From the NCBI GenBank assembly GCA_030268105.1, contig BSDZ01000014.1, positions 1,629,001-1,693,000 of the forward strand: a stretch of 64,000 nucleotides of DNA, in the 5' to 3' direction. A program made the position numbers and the translations under genes. Shown here piece by piece: positions 37,301-49,600 of this stretch. Below the pieces are notes generated by a model that searched no databases, was not told the DNA's origin, and saw nothing but the letters and a program-made list of their open reading frames with translations. Origin of the DNA: Volvox africanus (lineage: Eukaryota > Chlorophyta > Chlorophyceae > Chlamydomonadales > Volvocaceae). Position 1 is the stretch's first letter; every line of letters starts with the position of its first letter.

Positions 37301-37930
37301 TTCTGTCTCTTGGGAAGCACCAAGGCTTGATTCGTATCCGCCGCGGTATCGCTCCTGCCGGCATAGTGACCTGCTTCCCCACCAGATGAGGTTCAGAGGT
37401 GGGGATGTACGTCTCCGACGAGCGCGACAGCCACCACGCCGAGACTTCTTCGTCTGAGTCACAGAGAGTCGCACTTTTGCCGGCGGCGACCCGAACACGC
37501 CAGTGACGGAGATATGATGTACGGCACGTCAGCACAGCAGTACAACAGGTTTGACACCGCGGGCTTTCGGTAGTTATCGACACCTGCTGCCTTATCCGGT
37601 ACTGGTACTGGTGTTGGTTGTGGTACAGATCCACTTCACTGATCCAGACCAACCAGGTTAGAGTGCTAAACTCTAATCTCGCTGTTACCCGTAAGATTTA
37701 GATTATCACGCCTGGCGATACTTGCAAACACCGTCACATAGCTCGGGAAGATGGTGGTTTATTGGATGCGACATTCTAGACGGTACGTATCCCGGTATCT
37801 ACTTATATGAGACACAATGTGAGTACCTGTGAGCACCAAGAATGCAGCTCCTGAAATAGTGCGCATCAACTGAAAGAACTCGCGCACAAGGCTTCTTCTC
37901 ATGCTGCTGCTGCTGCTGCTACCGATGAAG

Positions 37931-37962
<32 letters not shown>

Positions 37963-39505
37963 GCACCACACAGCTACCTCCACAACACAGCCGATAAACA
38001 ACACCTATTGCCGAAGGCGGCTGACGTGCCGTCGAGGGATATCCAGTGCAAGTCCTCTTCCCGCAACAAGCTGTGCGAGAAAGAAACCCACACAGATGTA
38101 CGACTAAGTACGGACGTGCGCACCGAGTGTGTAAGTTCGTAAAAGCGTGGAAAATGGAAAACGGGCGACACAAAAGAGTGGAATGTAGCACACATGCACA
38201 TAAACTCTTTATATATATATGGGGACAATACACCGCATACCCTTAACAAGTACACCACCTCGCCACCTGCCCCTTTCATTTCAAGTTCCGGAATCACATA
38301 CACACACGTACTTACACATGGACATGCATGCTACCACACAAAGACCTCATCGCCGCAGTTTCCCTTGCAAGCACCTCTGGGGAACAAAACCCTCACGGCG
38401 CGGGAAGAATCACAATGCCCTCCTCAATTCAAAACATGGGCGCGCGCTGACCGGACGCATCGTGTAACTAAGGAGATGTAAAAGAGGCCGTGCGAGCTGC
38501 ATCACGTGGAGCCTCCACCATCACTACCACTATCATTATGACTACTACTACCACCACCGCCACCGAAGCTGCACCAAAAGCGCTCTACGCACCACCTGTC
38601 ATCATTTGCCAAATAGCTGGCCCACAATCCACCCACCGCAACACCAACTGAATTTTCGATTTTCTTCCAGTGGTTTTGGAGCATGAATTGTTGCGGGGAC
38701 CGAGGCACGACAACTGTGTGCGTGTTTTTCCTCCATCCCCTATCCCCTATGAAGCCTTGAAGTTCCAAACACCGTTGCCGTTAGGCAGGATCGTATGTCG
38801 TACATCTATGCATATAATAGATTAGTAAGGCAAAAAGAAAACAGTTATAGCCTATCCTCCTCGCTAGAGGTTCTCCTCAACGGCGATGTCCCATGGGTCG
38901 CATCGCCACAGTAACACAAACTGATGTTTGCTAAGCCCCAACGGCCGCAGCAGCAGCACCCAAATTATTAAACTGCGACTACTACTACTTCTTCTGATAC
39001 TACTCGAGTAAATACCCTGGGGACTTAACATAATGCAATCTTCCGTTGACAAACATATTCGGCGAGAGCGGTGCGAAGGGCACTATAGCCCCTGAGCTCT
39101 GGGCGCCCAGATACGGCCCTCTTAACCTTTGTACCGCGTCAATCACCATCACCATCACTGGCACCATTACTGGTACCAGCACCACCTACACCACCGGCAA
39201 GAGCCAAAAAGGACGGCCACAGGTCCCCCTCCCAGATACACACACTTCAGGCCCTGCTCGCCGCTCACCAGTGACCACAACAGCAAGGGGTTTCCCCAAG
39301 ACCCGCAGCACACCCCACACGGTGCGTAACAGCACACACAGACACAGTTTTGCGGCACATTGCGGCACATTTGCATCCAGTTTCCTTCCACCCCCTTTCA
39401 CATGACGGGTAGGGGTTACCTCCTGCGCAGTCAACATGGCAGCGCGCGACTGGCCGACTACCCACCTGCTGAACTCCCCGGTTACTAGACTAGATGACGG
39501 AGCAA
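34368..39505. other. Long stretch without a resolved gene; probable 3' exons of the Gln-rich gene at right
   Basis: The left part (34.4-36.3 kb) is the epimerase 3' flank, with CA/GT microsatellites and long opposing frames (34925-35746 minus, 35100-35606 plus) that I do not trust. Minus-strand pieces at 37289-37500 (WRVRVAAGKSATLCDSDEEV), 38502-38760 (GDRGWRKNTHTVVVPRSPQQ, then WKKIENSVGVAVGGLWASYL), 38870-38960 (LSKHQFVLLWRCDPWDIAVE), 39030-39140 (DAVQRLRGPYLGAQSSGAIV) and 39420-39480 (RWVVGQSRAAMLTAQE) look coding. They may be downstream exons of the Gln-rich gene, but I could not link them in phase. Confidence 0.35.
37901..37965. repeat. (CTG)n / (ATG)n trinucleotide repeats
   Basis: CTGCTGCTGCTGCTGCT is followed after a few bases by a run of ATG/GTG triplets. 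No supported exon contains them. Confidence 0.9.
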
Positions 39506-41760
39506 TCAGCTGCCGCGGGCACCAAGATATGGCGCAATTATTATTTGCTCGGCCCCCGCCCATGGCTTCCATCCTTGCGGTGCGCCGTATGGGTCACGAT
39601 GACGTCTTGGGTCCGGCAAAGTCGACCAAATGGAGGGGACCACCGTGGGCAACTCCTTGTACTCTATAACCTGCTGCTGCTGCTGCTGCGGCGGCGGGGG
39701 TTCCTGCACGCCCATGTCAATGATGTCTTGGGTCGCCGAAATCACCGCCAGTGGCACATCTGTAAGGTGGACACTGATTCGTTGGATGCTTGGGGCCATC
39801 ACGTCAGCTGCGTCGTCGTGCCCCGTAGCAACGTTCGGGCTGAAATTGAAGGGGATCATGCTGCCGGCGACTTCAACTGGCTCCCTTGTGCTGAAGGATA
39901 TGGGCGCATGAAGCAGCTGCTGCAAGACAGCAGTAGTGCTGGTGGTGGTGGTGGTGGTAGTGGGGCGTAACTGATGACTTCCCGGAAAGGTCAAAGGCGG
40001 CGGCTGTAGCCATGGAGTGGTACGACACGGCTGTATGGTAAGGGCTGCGGGGTAATAAGGGATCGAAGCTGCAGCAGCAGTAGCGGCTCCCAAAGGAGGC
40101 CGCACATGAGGGCCAGCTCCGAAACCAACCGCCAGGCCTGTCGTGAGACTGCTGCTACTGCAGCTGCCAATGCTTCCATTCACGGTGCTTCCCAAATCAC
40201 AGCTGCCGGTGCTTCTGCTGTTGCTGGCAGCTCGGTTACTGCTGTTGCTGAAGCTGGCGCTACTGCTACCGCTCCTCTCACAAGCGAGGAGAGGCGATGG
40301 CGGGGACGGCGGCACCGAGGAGGCGGCGGAGGCGGAGGAGGCAGAGCAAGAGGCGGCGGAGGCGGAGGAGGTGGATGTAGAGGCGGCGGTAACAGTAGCT
40401 TTCCCTGTCATGGGCTTCACGGCAGGCATGCCGGCACAGCGAAGGTCCAGGCCGGGGCCCTGCGCAGCCCAGGGAGTCAGCACTGTCGGGGACGAACCTG
40501 GCGCGGACATCTCAACATTGTGGCCCCCGTGATGATGGTGATGGTGGTGATGATGCTTGCGGCCGATGGGCCCCGACGGAGGTCCTTCTCGTAACGGCGC
40601 CTCGCAAGGCACGTCGTACGTCCCGAGAACACGCGAGACAGCAGTTGCTGTGCTGCCGCTGCTGCACCCGGTGCTATCGTGGCCGCTGACACCGCCTCTG
40701 CTGCCAGCACCAATGCTGGTATTGCCGCCAGCCCACCCCGGGCACCCGTAACCGCCGTTGTTAGTCCTGCTGCTGTTGCTACTGGCGCTGGTGCCGCTGC
40801 CTCTAGTGGCATTTGAAGAACCGGCTCTGCTCCAGGCCCTGCGACTGTGTGACGATCCACCTCTCGATGATCTCTCCTTCAAGGAGTCCGAAGCTGGAGA
40901 CTGCCCCGCTGGCAGCAGTCTCCATCCTCCTTGCGCTGCTGGACAGCCTGTAAGCTGTGGACCCTTATCTTCCTGCCTTATCTGTTGCCGCCCTTGCTGC
41001 TGCTGCTGCGGGTGCGGCCAGACTGGAGCAAGATGGGTTTGGCGAGGAGTCTGGTGCCCGGAGCCCAGTCGCGTGAAAGCCCGCTGTCCTGTCTGACGGT
41101 AAGATTGCAGTTGGCGATGGTCATGATGGGGTTCCTGGACATCTCTGCAGCGTGCCGTTCGATCCGGCTGACGCTGTTTTGCTGACTGAGCTGGCCCTAG
41201 CTTTGGCCGCACGATGGTCGGCTGCGGTTGCACAGTTTGTTGTTTCTTCTCCTGCTGCTGATGGTTATCCCGCCGTCTCTGCTCCTGCTGCTGCTGTTGT
41301 CGTTGTTGCTGCTGCTGTGGCAGCAGCTGCTCTTGCGGTGCCGAGGGTTGCGGCGGTGTTGGCGAAATTGTCACCGTGTGCAACTGACTGCCTCTTTTTC
41401 CGGACCGCTTAGATTTTCGCTGCTGCTGTTGCTCTTGTAGCTCTTGTTTCTGCTGCTGCTGTCTGGATGGCCACCAGCGCGACGTGATCGTAACCCAGGA
41501 CTTAGCTGCTAACAAGCGACGTCCCCAGCCCACCGCCAGGTTGAAGGGCGGCCTACGTCTTACCAGGAATCGCGCTGTGCTTTTGCAACGCTGGATGAAG
41601 GTCCATGGCCACGCCGTCGCGATCAGCCGCGCTGTAGCAACCGCCACTGCGCACAGAGCTGTCCCTGGAGCAACCGTCCTATGCGTGTCAGAAAGCGCCT
41701 TCGACTTGACGACGGCGGCAGCTCTCTTCGCTGTTGGACACGCCGATGGACATGCCGCTG
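39506..41760 (-). CDS. Glutamine-rich low-complexity protein, long open exon (ends unresolved)
   Basis: A stop-free minus-strand frame of about 750 codons. No ATG starts it: the first in-frame codon is TTG, and an acceptor (CCTGCAG, exon starting at about 41759) fits, so an upstream first exon is expected. One candidate is ATG 42261 (MPHDHCRPSQ followed by a Gly run), but its donor phase does not match. Composition in order: a hydrophobic stretch ALCAVAVATARLIATAWPW; Gln runs mixed with Arg/Lys; Ser/Gly/Asn-rich linker; a His run of about nine; Ser/Ala-rich linker; a Thr run. A more ordered tail follows, with SMIPFNFSPNVATGHDDAAD, IQRISVHLTDVPLAVISATQ, DIIDMG, another Gln run and VIEYKELPTVVPSIWSTLPD. 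I do not recognise the tail. The stop at 39506 may not be the real end, because coding-like pieces continue to the left. Plus-strand Leu-rich frames here are shadows of the CAG repeats. Confidence 0.5.
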
Positions 41761-44064
41761 CAGGCAGGCAGGAAAGCAGACAGGCAGGCAAGTAGATTAC
41801 GGGAAAAAATATAAGATTTAATAGCCTTTAAATAGACTCTGAAAGGGTAGAAGGCGTAAGGGCGTAGACGGACAGAAACGAAGGACCACGTGGCAATATG
41901 CTGATTTGTGTGCCCCAGGGCACAAGGTGATGGCGGGGAGGCTCGGGGAACAGCCCTTACGCGGAGAGAAAAGGCTATTTACGGAGACGTGGACTGGATG
42001 ACGTCCATGTACCGTGTACGGATGGAATGTACGACTTGTTTTATCTAGATGCTATTCGAAGTACCGTACCCAGGCGGACGTCCTCTTACAGGTCGTGGTT
42101 ACCAGCGAGCCGCGTGGCTTCATGGCCGCGGTTTGGCTGCCTGGCCAAGAGCAGCCGCTACCTCCGCCGCCGCCGCCGCCTCCACTGCCGCCGCCGCCGG
42201 TCAATGTCCGGAAGATCAGCGAACGGACCCTCTGCGACGGTCGACAGTGGTCGTGAGGCATTCGTCACCACGTCTTGGTCATGGCCTTTCACTGGGCCGC
42301 CAAAAAGCTGAGCTACTATTGACGCCTTGCCACGACGTGTTTTAAAGTTCGTCAGATTCTTACTGCCAAACTGTACAATTCCAAACCCAATACAATTCCC
42401 AGTATAACACGTATGTCTAGACTGTTATTGTTATTAACATTACAAGACATGGGTGAAGCAGGAAACCCTGAAGGGTGGATTCATTAAGATGCAAACGTAG
42501 GATCGGGACGCCGAAGGGGCACCCGGCCTTTCTACAGCTTTTCCCCCAAAGCCCGTACAAGCCCCCCCACATCACACGGGGGGAAGCCACTAAATGCAAA
42601 ACAAGATAACCCTCCAACTGACCGGATCGGCTTTTACGTTACTTTTCCGTTTCCCTTCAACGCCCTATAAACCGATGAACCGCACAGGACTGGAACCCCC
42701 CATCAGGCACATCCAACGGCAAGATATGTCTTCCCACCACCGCGCCCACCCACCCACCACACCATTGCAAGTCGCTGCAGAGGCTGTTGCTGCCTGCCCT
42801 TCACCAGTCGCCGTTGGGAGCATGCCAAATACGCTAAGCCGAATGATGCGAGGAGGGTCAAGCCCACGAAAATCAAAGGCTCCTTCAGAAAATGAAAGAG
42901 AAGCGATAGAGGACGGGGCAGCAGAGAGTGGGGGAGGCGCCGATGCGAGAAGATCTCTAGCACGGAGGTGGTGGAGCGATAAAGCTTAAATACGACATCG
43001 CACAGCCAGACTCCAATGGTGCAGTACGGTCCGGACACGATAGGGGGGATGGCCACGGCGCCACAGCTCCCCCCCTCATCAGGAGAAAACGCCAGGAAAG
43101 TTCGTCGCTTCTGCCAGCTACCTTGGACCCACCGTACCAAGCTGTACAAGGCATTTCCACGGAGGATGCGCAGGGGACGGGGAAACCGATGATGTCTGTC
43201 GGGGGCTCCGTCAGAGAGTTAACGAGATAATGTAACGTATCAGGATTTCAGGAGTGCTATGGCGCCGTTCTCAATTATGACGTTGGATATGCTGTTGGCG
43301 GGTGGTTAACCGTTAACAGACCCGGGACGTATTCAAACCCCTGAAGCACGAGCCCGGTTACACGCTTTCCTTTTTTTATGAAAGGCGTGGCAGCCTTTGG
43401 AAGGGCCCTGAAGGCCTTATCCATGGCCAATAGATTTCCACTTCTGGCAAGTGCCTATCCAAGCTACGAGCTGACCAGGCTGTTGCCTACGTGTAATCTT
43501 TGCTTACTTGCCGCCACGTCCAGCGGGCTTTTCAGGTTGTGGGAGTCAAGCGGCAGTTCTCCCAAACCGCTGACAGATAACCCCGGATCAGATGCCCTCC
43601 TCACACGGCACCTGGTGGTCCCTACCCCTGCTTACCCGGAGGACCACACATCTTCCCTGGAGCGCCTTGCGTCATGCATCACGCACCAGCTTGGGTCATG
43701 ACATGTTTCACACATTTGATGTATCTGTACATGTTTCACACATTTGATGTATATGTACCAAAGTGGGCCGTACAAATACGATGAGATCAACACTCTGACT
43801 GGACTTCAACGACCTCTTCGCAACACAAAGATCGATTTACAGTTATTCCACAATCGATACTGCATTTGCTCTTCAAGCACCAAACGACCGGCGTCCACGC
43901 TTTCACCATTATGGCTCACAGACGCACAGAGATACGAACGCGCAAAGACACAACCTCAAAGCGAGTGAGTGTGAGTATCAATTGCCGATGCACTTTGGCC
44001 CCTCATCAGGATGTGGGCCTCAGATCCCAACGTTAAAGAAAACACGAGACAGCAGAACGCAGGT
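41761..44064. other. No resolved gene; possible first exon of the Gln-rich gene and small frames
   Basis: CAGG/CAGA tetranucleotide repeats lie at 41761-41790. A Gly-rich minus frame starts at ATG 42261. A plus frame 42726-42989 (MSSHHRAHPPTTPLQVAAEA ... RRWWSDKA) overlaps a minus frame with hydrophobic segments (42703-43149). A 107-codon plus ORF lies at 43378-43701 (MKGVAAFGRALKALSMANRF). None has a recognisable motif or splice support. Confidence 0.3.
43701..43755. repeat. 28-bp direct repeat, two copies
   Basis: ACATGTTTCACACATTTGAT followed by GTATCTGT / GTATATGT starts at 43701 and 43729, with one mismatch. Confidence 0.9.
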
Positions 44065-44750
44065 TTATCCGGGGACTGCTGGACCCTGAGGGTCAAGGGG
44101 GGGTAATAACCGCCCTGCCGTGGAGTTGGCTCCGAAACCGGATGAGTGGTACTGTGCACTACTAGTACTGTGCTCTCCGATGAACTGAGCTGAAATCACG
44201 GCAGGCAGATCGAACATCAATGACCCTGATTCCAGTCTCCCAGACCTAATTGCCCCGTAAGGATAACCCAGATCCAACAACGGCCAGCAATTATCACCGT
44301 GACCAGTTTACATATACAGATATGTATAATTATATATACGTTTACATACACCTGCGATATACATGTCGTACATACCGTATGGATATGAGCGCGCAGGTCA
44401 GGGGGCCCCTGCGGACTCAGCCAATCCAGCCACGGGTCCGTGAGTTCAATTGGCGGTGAGGTTATAAGGCCAAGAGCCCACCGACTTTGGTAGAAGAGTG
44501 ACCGTTGTCCTGTGGGATTAAGTTGCCAAGGGTATCGCAATGGATTGTGGGATTAATTAGAAGTATGACTCGTTGCACAGAGGGCACAGCTGGATGGAGC
44601 TTCTGGGACGATGCTTCGTTTGTCAGTGGATGCGCATGAGATGGTGTTGTGATGCTTAAGAGGTTGTTCAAAAAGAGGTTTCAGCTTTCCTAGAGTTTCT
44701 CTTCAGCGCCCCTTTGGGCCTTGGGCCCGAAATTCGGATATCTGTGTGTG

Positions 44751-44780
44751 TTGCGTGCGTGTGTGTGTGTGTGTGTGTGT
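44751..44780. repeat. (GT)n microsatellite
   Basis: GT/CA dinucleotide run directly after the last resolved exon of the unknown minus-strand membrane protein gene, probably within an intron. Confidence 0.9.
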
Positions 44781-44796
44781 AAATATACGATCCCAC

Positions 44797-45872
44797 CTGC
44801 CGGGAATTGAGTTCCCGCTGCTGTTAAGACTCAGGTTCCCATACCATACCAACCCACTTCCGATATGATATCCAAGGTAAGCTGCGTCGGGTGGATGCCA
44901 ATCCGTAAATACAGCATCGATGAGGTGAAACACCTCGTCAAGGTCCCACCGGTGTAGTAGAATTCCCCTACAATATGCAGAAATGACAAATTGGAAACTT
45001 CAAACCTATCTTGTGTTAAAAATGCTTGGAATGGTTAAACTTTGGATTGATCTAGGGTTCGCGGTTAGGTAGAGCGTAACGGCGCGAGGCCAAAACGGCA
45101 AGAGCCAGGAACTTACATGTCCATGCCCGATGTGTTGAATGTGCTCGACGGAATTGCATCGGTATCTAATGACTCGTAGGATGTAGCCATTGCCTGTAAG
45201 GTGTTCACGTTAAAATGTTAAAAGTCCACCATTCGCGTTTCAACCTTTGCATTGGTCAAACGTTAGATGGATGTTTAGAAGGTTTCATAATCAAATCTTC
45301 CAGCAAGGTTGGTAGATGGTCCAATAATGCCGCCGGCCTCCGCCTAAATGCCCCGTCGTGGCCAAAGTGGCGCACTCGCTTACTCACCGACACTGGAATA
45401 CCAACCGGCTTGATAAGTAAGTCCGTTAGGAATAGACACGATATTGCAGCAAAGGAAGCCATGCTTCGGCCTCGCAAGCCGACCCAGTTCGGCAAGTGCA
45501 CGATATTCCGCCTCCACATCCGCAAGCGATCCCACGGCGCCAACGGCTACGTTACTGGAATATCACACAAGCCGAGTTTTAGGTAATTTCGTCCAGTATA
45601 TTGCTGCGTGCTATCTATCGCACTTCGCCGAAGTCAATCCGTCGATAAGGGAACAACTCGGAACAGCTGCACAGGACAGGTCATGGTGTTAGTTATGTAA
45701 TGTACCTTCGCCTGCAAGCCTGATGGATGTTTTGACTGGTTGATTACAAACTCATTAAAGCTCGTAAGGCCCGGACGAGTTAGGAGGTTCAAGGGACCGC
45801 AAGGAATATAGAAGTTATACACAACCACAGCTAGAGTGAAAAGGAGGCATGTCAAAATTGCGTTCTTCAGAA
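44797..45872 (-). CDS. Unknown membrane protein, four internal exons
   Basis: I do not recognise the family. Four exons fit together in phase: 45872-45706, 45546-45388, 45193-45117 and 44967-44797, with GTACAT, GTGAGT, GTAAGT and GTGGGA donors. They encode a hydrophobic segment (LKNAILTCLLFTLAVVVYNF), a loop (FNEFVINQSKHPSGLQAK), a basic patch (WDRLRMWRRNIVHLPNW) and a second hydrophobic segment (MASFAAISCLFLTDLLIKPV). A Ser/Thr stretch (MATSYESLDTDAIPSSTFNT) and an aromatic segment (LLHRWDLDEVFHLIDAVFTD) with a possible N-glycosylation site (YGNLSLNSSG) follow. The first coding exon (a phase-1 donor right of 45872) is missing. Coding-like sequence continues left: 44540-44380 (YQSRWALGLITSPPIELTDP) and 44280-44065 (LLDLGYPYGAIRSGRLESGS), the latter with a stop. 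The junction to it could not be phased. Confidence 0.45.
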
Positions 45873-46600
45873 CTGTAACACATACAGACTTGGCAGGATC
45901 AACATAAAATCACGCCGAGCACATGTGGAATGCAGAACCATTGTTTAAATCTAGCTTATTCTTGTACATGTTCGTCAAATATAATCAATGTGCAGATGTG
46001 TGGCGCCCGAGGTGGCTTTATGGTAGGAGATGCGGGTAGAATCTTACGTGTTTCCCATTAGTTTTAACAGCAACGACACATAAAGAGCAATGAATACCTG
46101 TTCAAAATATCCTGTTCAAAAACCTGTTCAAAATAAAACATGCATGTCAGGGACAACAAACCAAGGCAGCTCGGCTGGTGACTACCTGCGAGCTCGATGG
46201 CCTAGGAATCGCCTGTTTAGTGGGTCTTGCGTCCACATGAGTGAAACAGTCCAGGAAAGAAGCCCAAGCTCTATTCACAGTAGTGGACGGTTGCGGATGT
46301 GCATTTCCTAAATGCCCATCCCCGGCTTAATTCGCCTCAACTGTCCCACGGACGATTGTAAGAGCACGAGCGCACCTGAAACCCTTAAGCCTTGCGCAAG
46401 CCCTTATCCTTCCCGAAAGAATTCCTCCTCGCCCTACTTAAAGAAGGTCTGACATCCAAAGTGCCTCTACTATAAGGGAAGCCACAATGCACGCACATGC
46501 AAAGATTATTGCTTTACGGGTAGCGACATCCAGCCCCTCCTGCTTCTGGTTGAAAGCCTACTTCATCACGCAAAGCTGCCATTTGCAATTGATACGTCAG
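45873..46600. other. Intergenic or 5' exon region, nothing established
   Basis: This lies between the mTERF stop and the first resolved exon of the unknown membrane gene. CTGTTCAAAA repeats occur at 46098-46136. No exon fits. Confidence 0.4.
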
Positions 46601-49600
46601 CTACAGCTGGCGCTGTTGCGGCGGATCTTCATCTGAGCTGCTAAGACCCGCTATCCGCCTTACTTTCCGCCGCCGTGGGATGGGCTTCCGTGCCACGATG
46701 AGAGCCCCCCCAGTAGCTGCTCCCTTGACCCCTCCGCGACCACGGCCACCTAAGCCAGCTCTCTCCACCTCTCCTTCTGCCCATCCCACTGTCCTCGGTG
46801 GGGACTCTGGCTGCGGCTGTCCGATGCTTTTCAAAAGCTGCCGGTTTTCCCCGTCCTCTTCTGACGACCTCCCCGGAACGACATCGTCCCACAAGGAGCC
46901 CGCACCAGATTCAGCCTGGGAGTCAGCTCTCCAGCCTTCCTCATCTGGGTGTCGTCCGATCTGCGAGGATGAGCTGCTGGAAAAGCTTGCGATGGAGGCA
47001 GGGGCGCCGGGAGGCCAGGCCACAGGTCGTCGCGGCAGCGGCAGACCATTTCGAGCGATGGTGGTGGCACGCTGCGCTACCTGCCAGTCTGCGAAGCGAG
47101 GAAAGCGCCTCATAAAAACGGCCCGGTTCCAAATGATAGGGTTCAGAAATGACACCTCCGACTGCAATCCCGAGTCCTGTGTGAAACGAGGCGGGTAAGA
47201 CGAAAAGCGGGGCGGTAAGACGAAAAATCCCACAAGATGGACGACGATTCGGAACAAACGAAGCCTAAGTGGAATCGCATGGTGCAATGGTGATACAGTA
47301 AAAATGCCACAGTAAAAACCAGGATGCGTGTAGTATGATGTGATGATAATGTAATGCCGTGGCCCTCTTTGCCAATAGCCGCTGTTTCGCTTCTATGACG
47401 CTCTTTGATGCTTCCTTCACCCATTCCCAGGATCTAGCCCGCGCATCCTCAAACCCCTTCTGTTTCATATGTGGCCTACGCGCTCTTGGAGCCCCATTGC
47501 CCCAACGCCAAGCCGAAAATCTGTTCACTTTAGTTGCACGCACCTCCTCGTTTGCTTCCCACGTATCCTGCCGCCCCCGCCGCAAACCCTTACCCCATCC
47601 GGCCCCGCTACCGCAATCAGTAATCACGCCCCTGCCAAATCACCCATGACTCACCACCAAATACTGCAGGTGCTCTCTGTTGCGATCATTGAAACCTGCC
47701 AGGCACTTGAACAGTGACTCCGCATCCGCCCGCTCCAGCACACTCAGCCAGGCGGGGGAGCTGCGGACCAAAGCCATGCTGGCAGACGCCACACTGTGCC
47801 GCAGCAGAAGAGGCAGTCACGCAGTCACGCAACGCACATAAATAAATGCATACTGGGTGCTTAAGATTCCATTTTGACCCTGAGGCTTTCCCCCGTACCA
47901 ATTTTCCATTACTAGCATCGGATCTGCCCAACATAAGGCCTATGAGCAGCCCTCCAGGCTCTCGAGTCCTCAAAGCTTCCCCACCTGAGGAGTTCAGTCG
48001 GCTCTGCCGCCAATAAGTACGGATACCGTACCACCACCTCACGGGCCCGCTCCAGGCTGACCCCCAAGCTCCCCGTCACCGTGTCCAAGTTGGTTTGCCA
48101 GTAGCTATAGGAGGGAAGCCGGGGAAATCATAGGATGAAACTTCAGCAACAGTCGGACGAGAGCAGCTGTGTCGAATAACTCACAGTGTTCTCCGTCACC
48201 CTTTTGTTCCTCGCTGTCCAGATCCCTGCGCAATCCCCATCATCCCACGTTGGCGACACTCTAAAACGTCATGCAAGGTACCTCCCTAAGCATCCCAAAT
48301 CCTAACGCATACGGCACCGATGCCTTCTGTGCCCCCTTCTATCCAACCCGTGATAAGTCCTTAGCGTTTGCGTTCCAAATTCCGCTATTTGCCTATCCCT
48401 TTTACGAAAACCGAGCTGCATCCACCACATCATGCGCACCTGAGCTCCTTGGTGATGAAGTGTGGTGAGCGCGCCAGCATGGCCCCCACCTCGCTCTCGG
48501 AAATGCCCAGCAGAGAGGCGGCTAGACTCACCTTCCGGGGCCCGGACAAGCAGGGATAAAAAGGTAAAGCGAAGAGGAAAGCATGCATTTCTATTTCTGC
48601 CCTTAAAGGATTTAAAATTTTAAGGCTTTAGAGAACTGAGCTGCGATTCAGAAGAGAGAGGAAAGGGAGAGAGCGTGAGTATGTGTGTGTGTGAGCATAT
48701 GTACATCTCGCATGGAAGGTAACAGTGATCGACAGGATATTGTAAAGACCAAGCCAGTTTCTGTCTGTGAGGGAAATTTCCGATATGGATCAGGGAAGGG
48801 TCAATCGCAATTTGCCACCCCCGGGCCATCCAACAACTCCTATCGCTCTGCCTGGCGGTGACCCCGTCCTCAGCCCCGTAAATGAGACCCCTGCCTTTTA
48901 TCCCCGATTGTACCCCATGGAGTCCTTCCCTTCCCAATCAACCTTTATGCTCCTCTCGGAATGAGTTTAAGTCTCATCTTCCTTCTCACCTTAGCAGTCA
49001 GTTGTACGGTACTTTCCAACAGAAGGTACGGCTCCCGACACACCAGCCGGCCCAGATGCGCCGGGCTGGGCAGAGCTAGCAGCGGTGCGAGAACCCGATG
49101 GGCACTCTGCGTCGCGCGAGTAGGGGCTAAGCTGACAGGTGTTGATGGCAGCGTGACAACGTGACAGGGTAACTGGTGTGGATGTGCATAATCCAGGTGT
49201 ACGTGCTTAAGAACTGAGCCGCGATAAGGAAAGTCCGTTTCAGCTATGTGAAGGGAGCGTTAGCGATAAAATTATATAACATGCAAATTAAGCTGTGCAT
49301 GTACCGACTGGCGAGGATAACTTACAATGTCAATGGAAGGAACCAAGTATACCACACGCTGCCAACAAATTCCACATGCATGAGAAGGTAACGGCACAAG
49401 GCACCAGAGGATGAGAATGCGGTATCAAGCCCCGGACAACTCCAAACAGGAGAAAAAAACCCAATGGGCCTGTCACGGGCCCATTGGGCACCTGCGTTTC
49501 CAGAAGCGTCCCTCACAAAGCGACGCTCCCTCCGAAATACACTAACCTTAAACCCTAAACCCTAAAACCCTGAACCCAAACGTACTTGGAAACTCTCTTC

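Noticed and set aside
40106..41440. Leu/Cys-rich plus-strand frames
   Set aside because: They are the reverse reading of CAG/GCC repeats in the Gln-rich minus-strand exon.
45388..45559. Alternative frame NVAVGAVGSLADVEAEYRAL for the second exon of the unknown membrane gene
   Set aside because: Attractive in composition, but its phase does not match the neighbouring exons; the frame ending in GIPVS does.
48532..48545. Donor-like GTGAGT at the start of the third mTERF exon
   Set aside because: In the conserved reading frame it encodes Val-Ser at the exon start; using it as a donor would remove a repeat.
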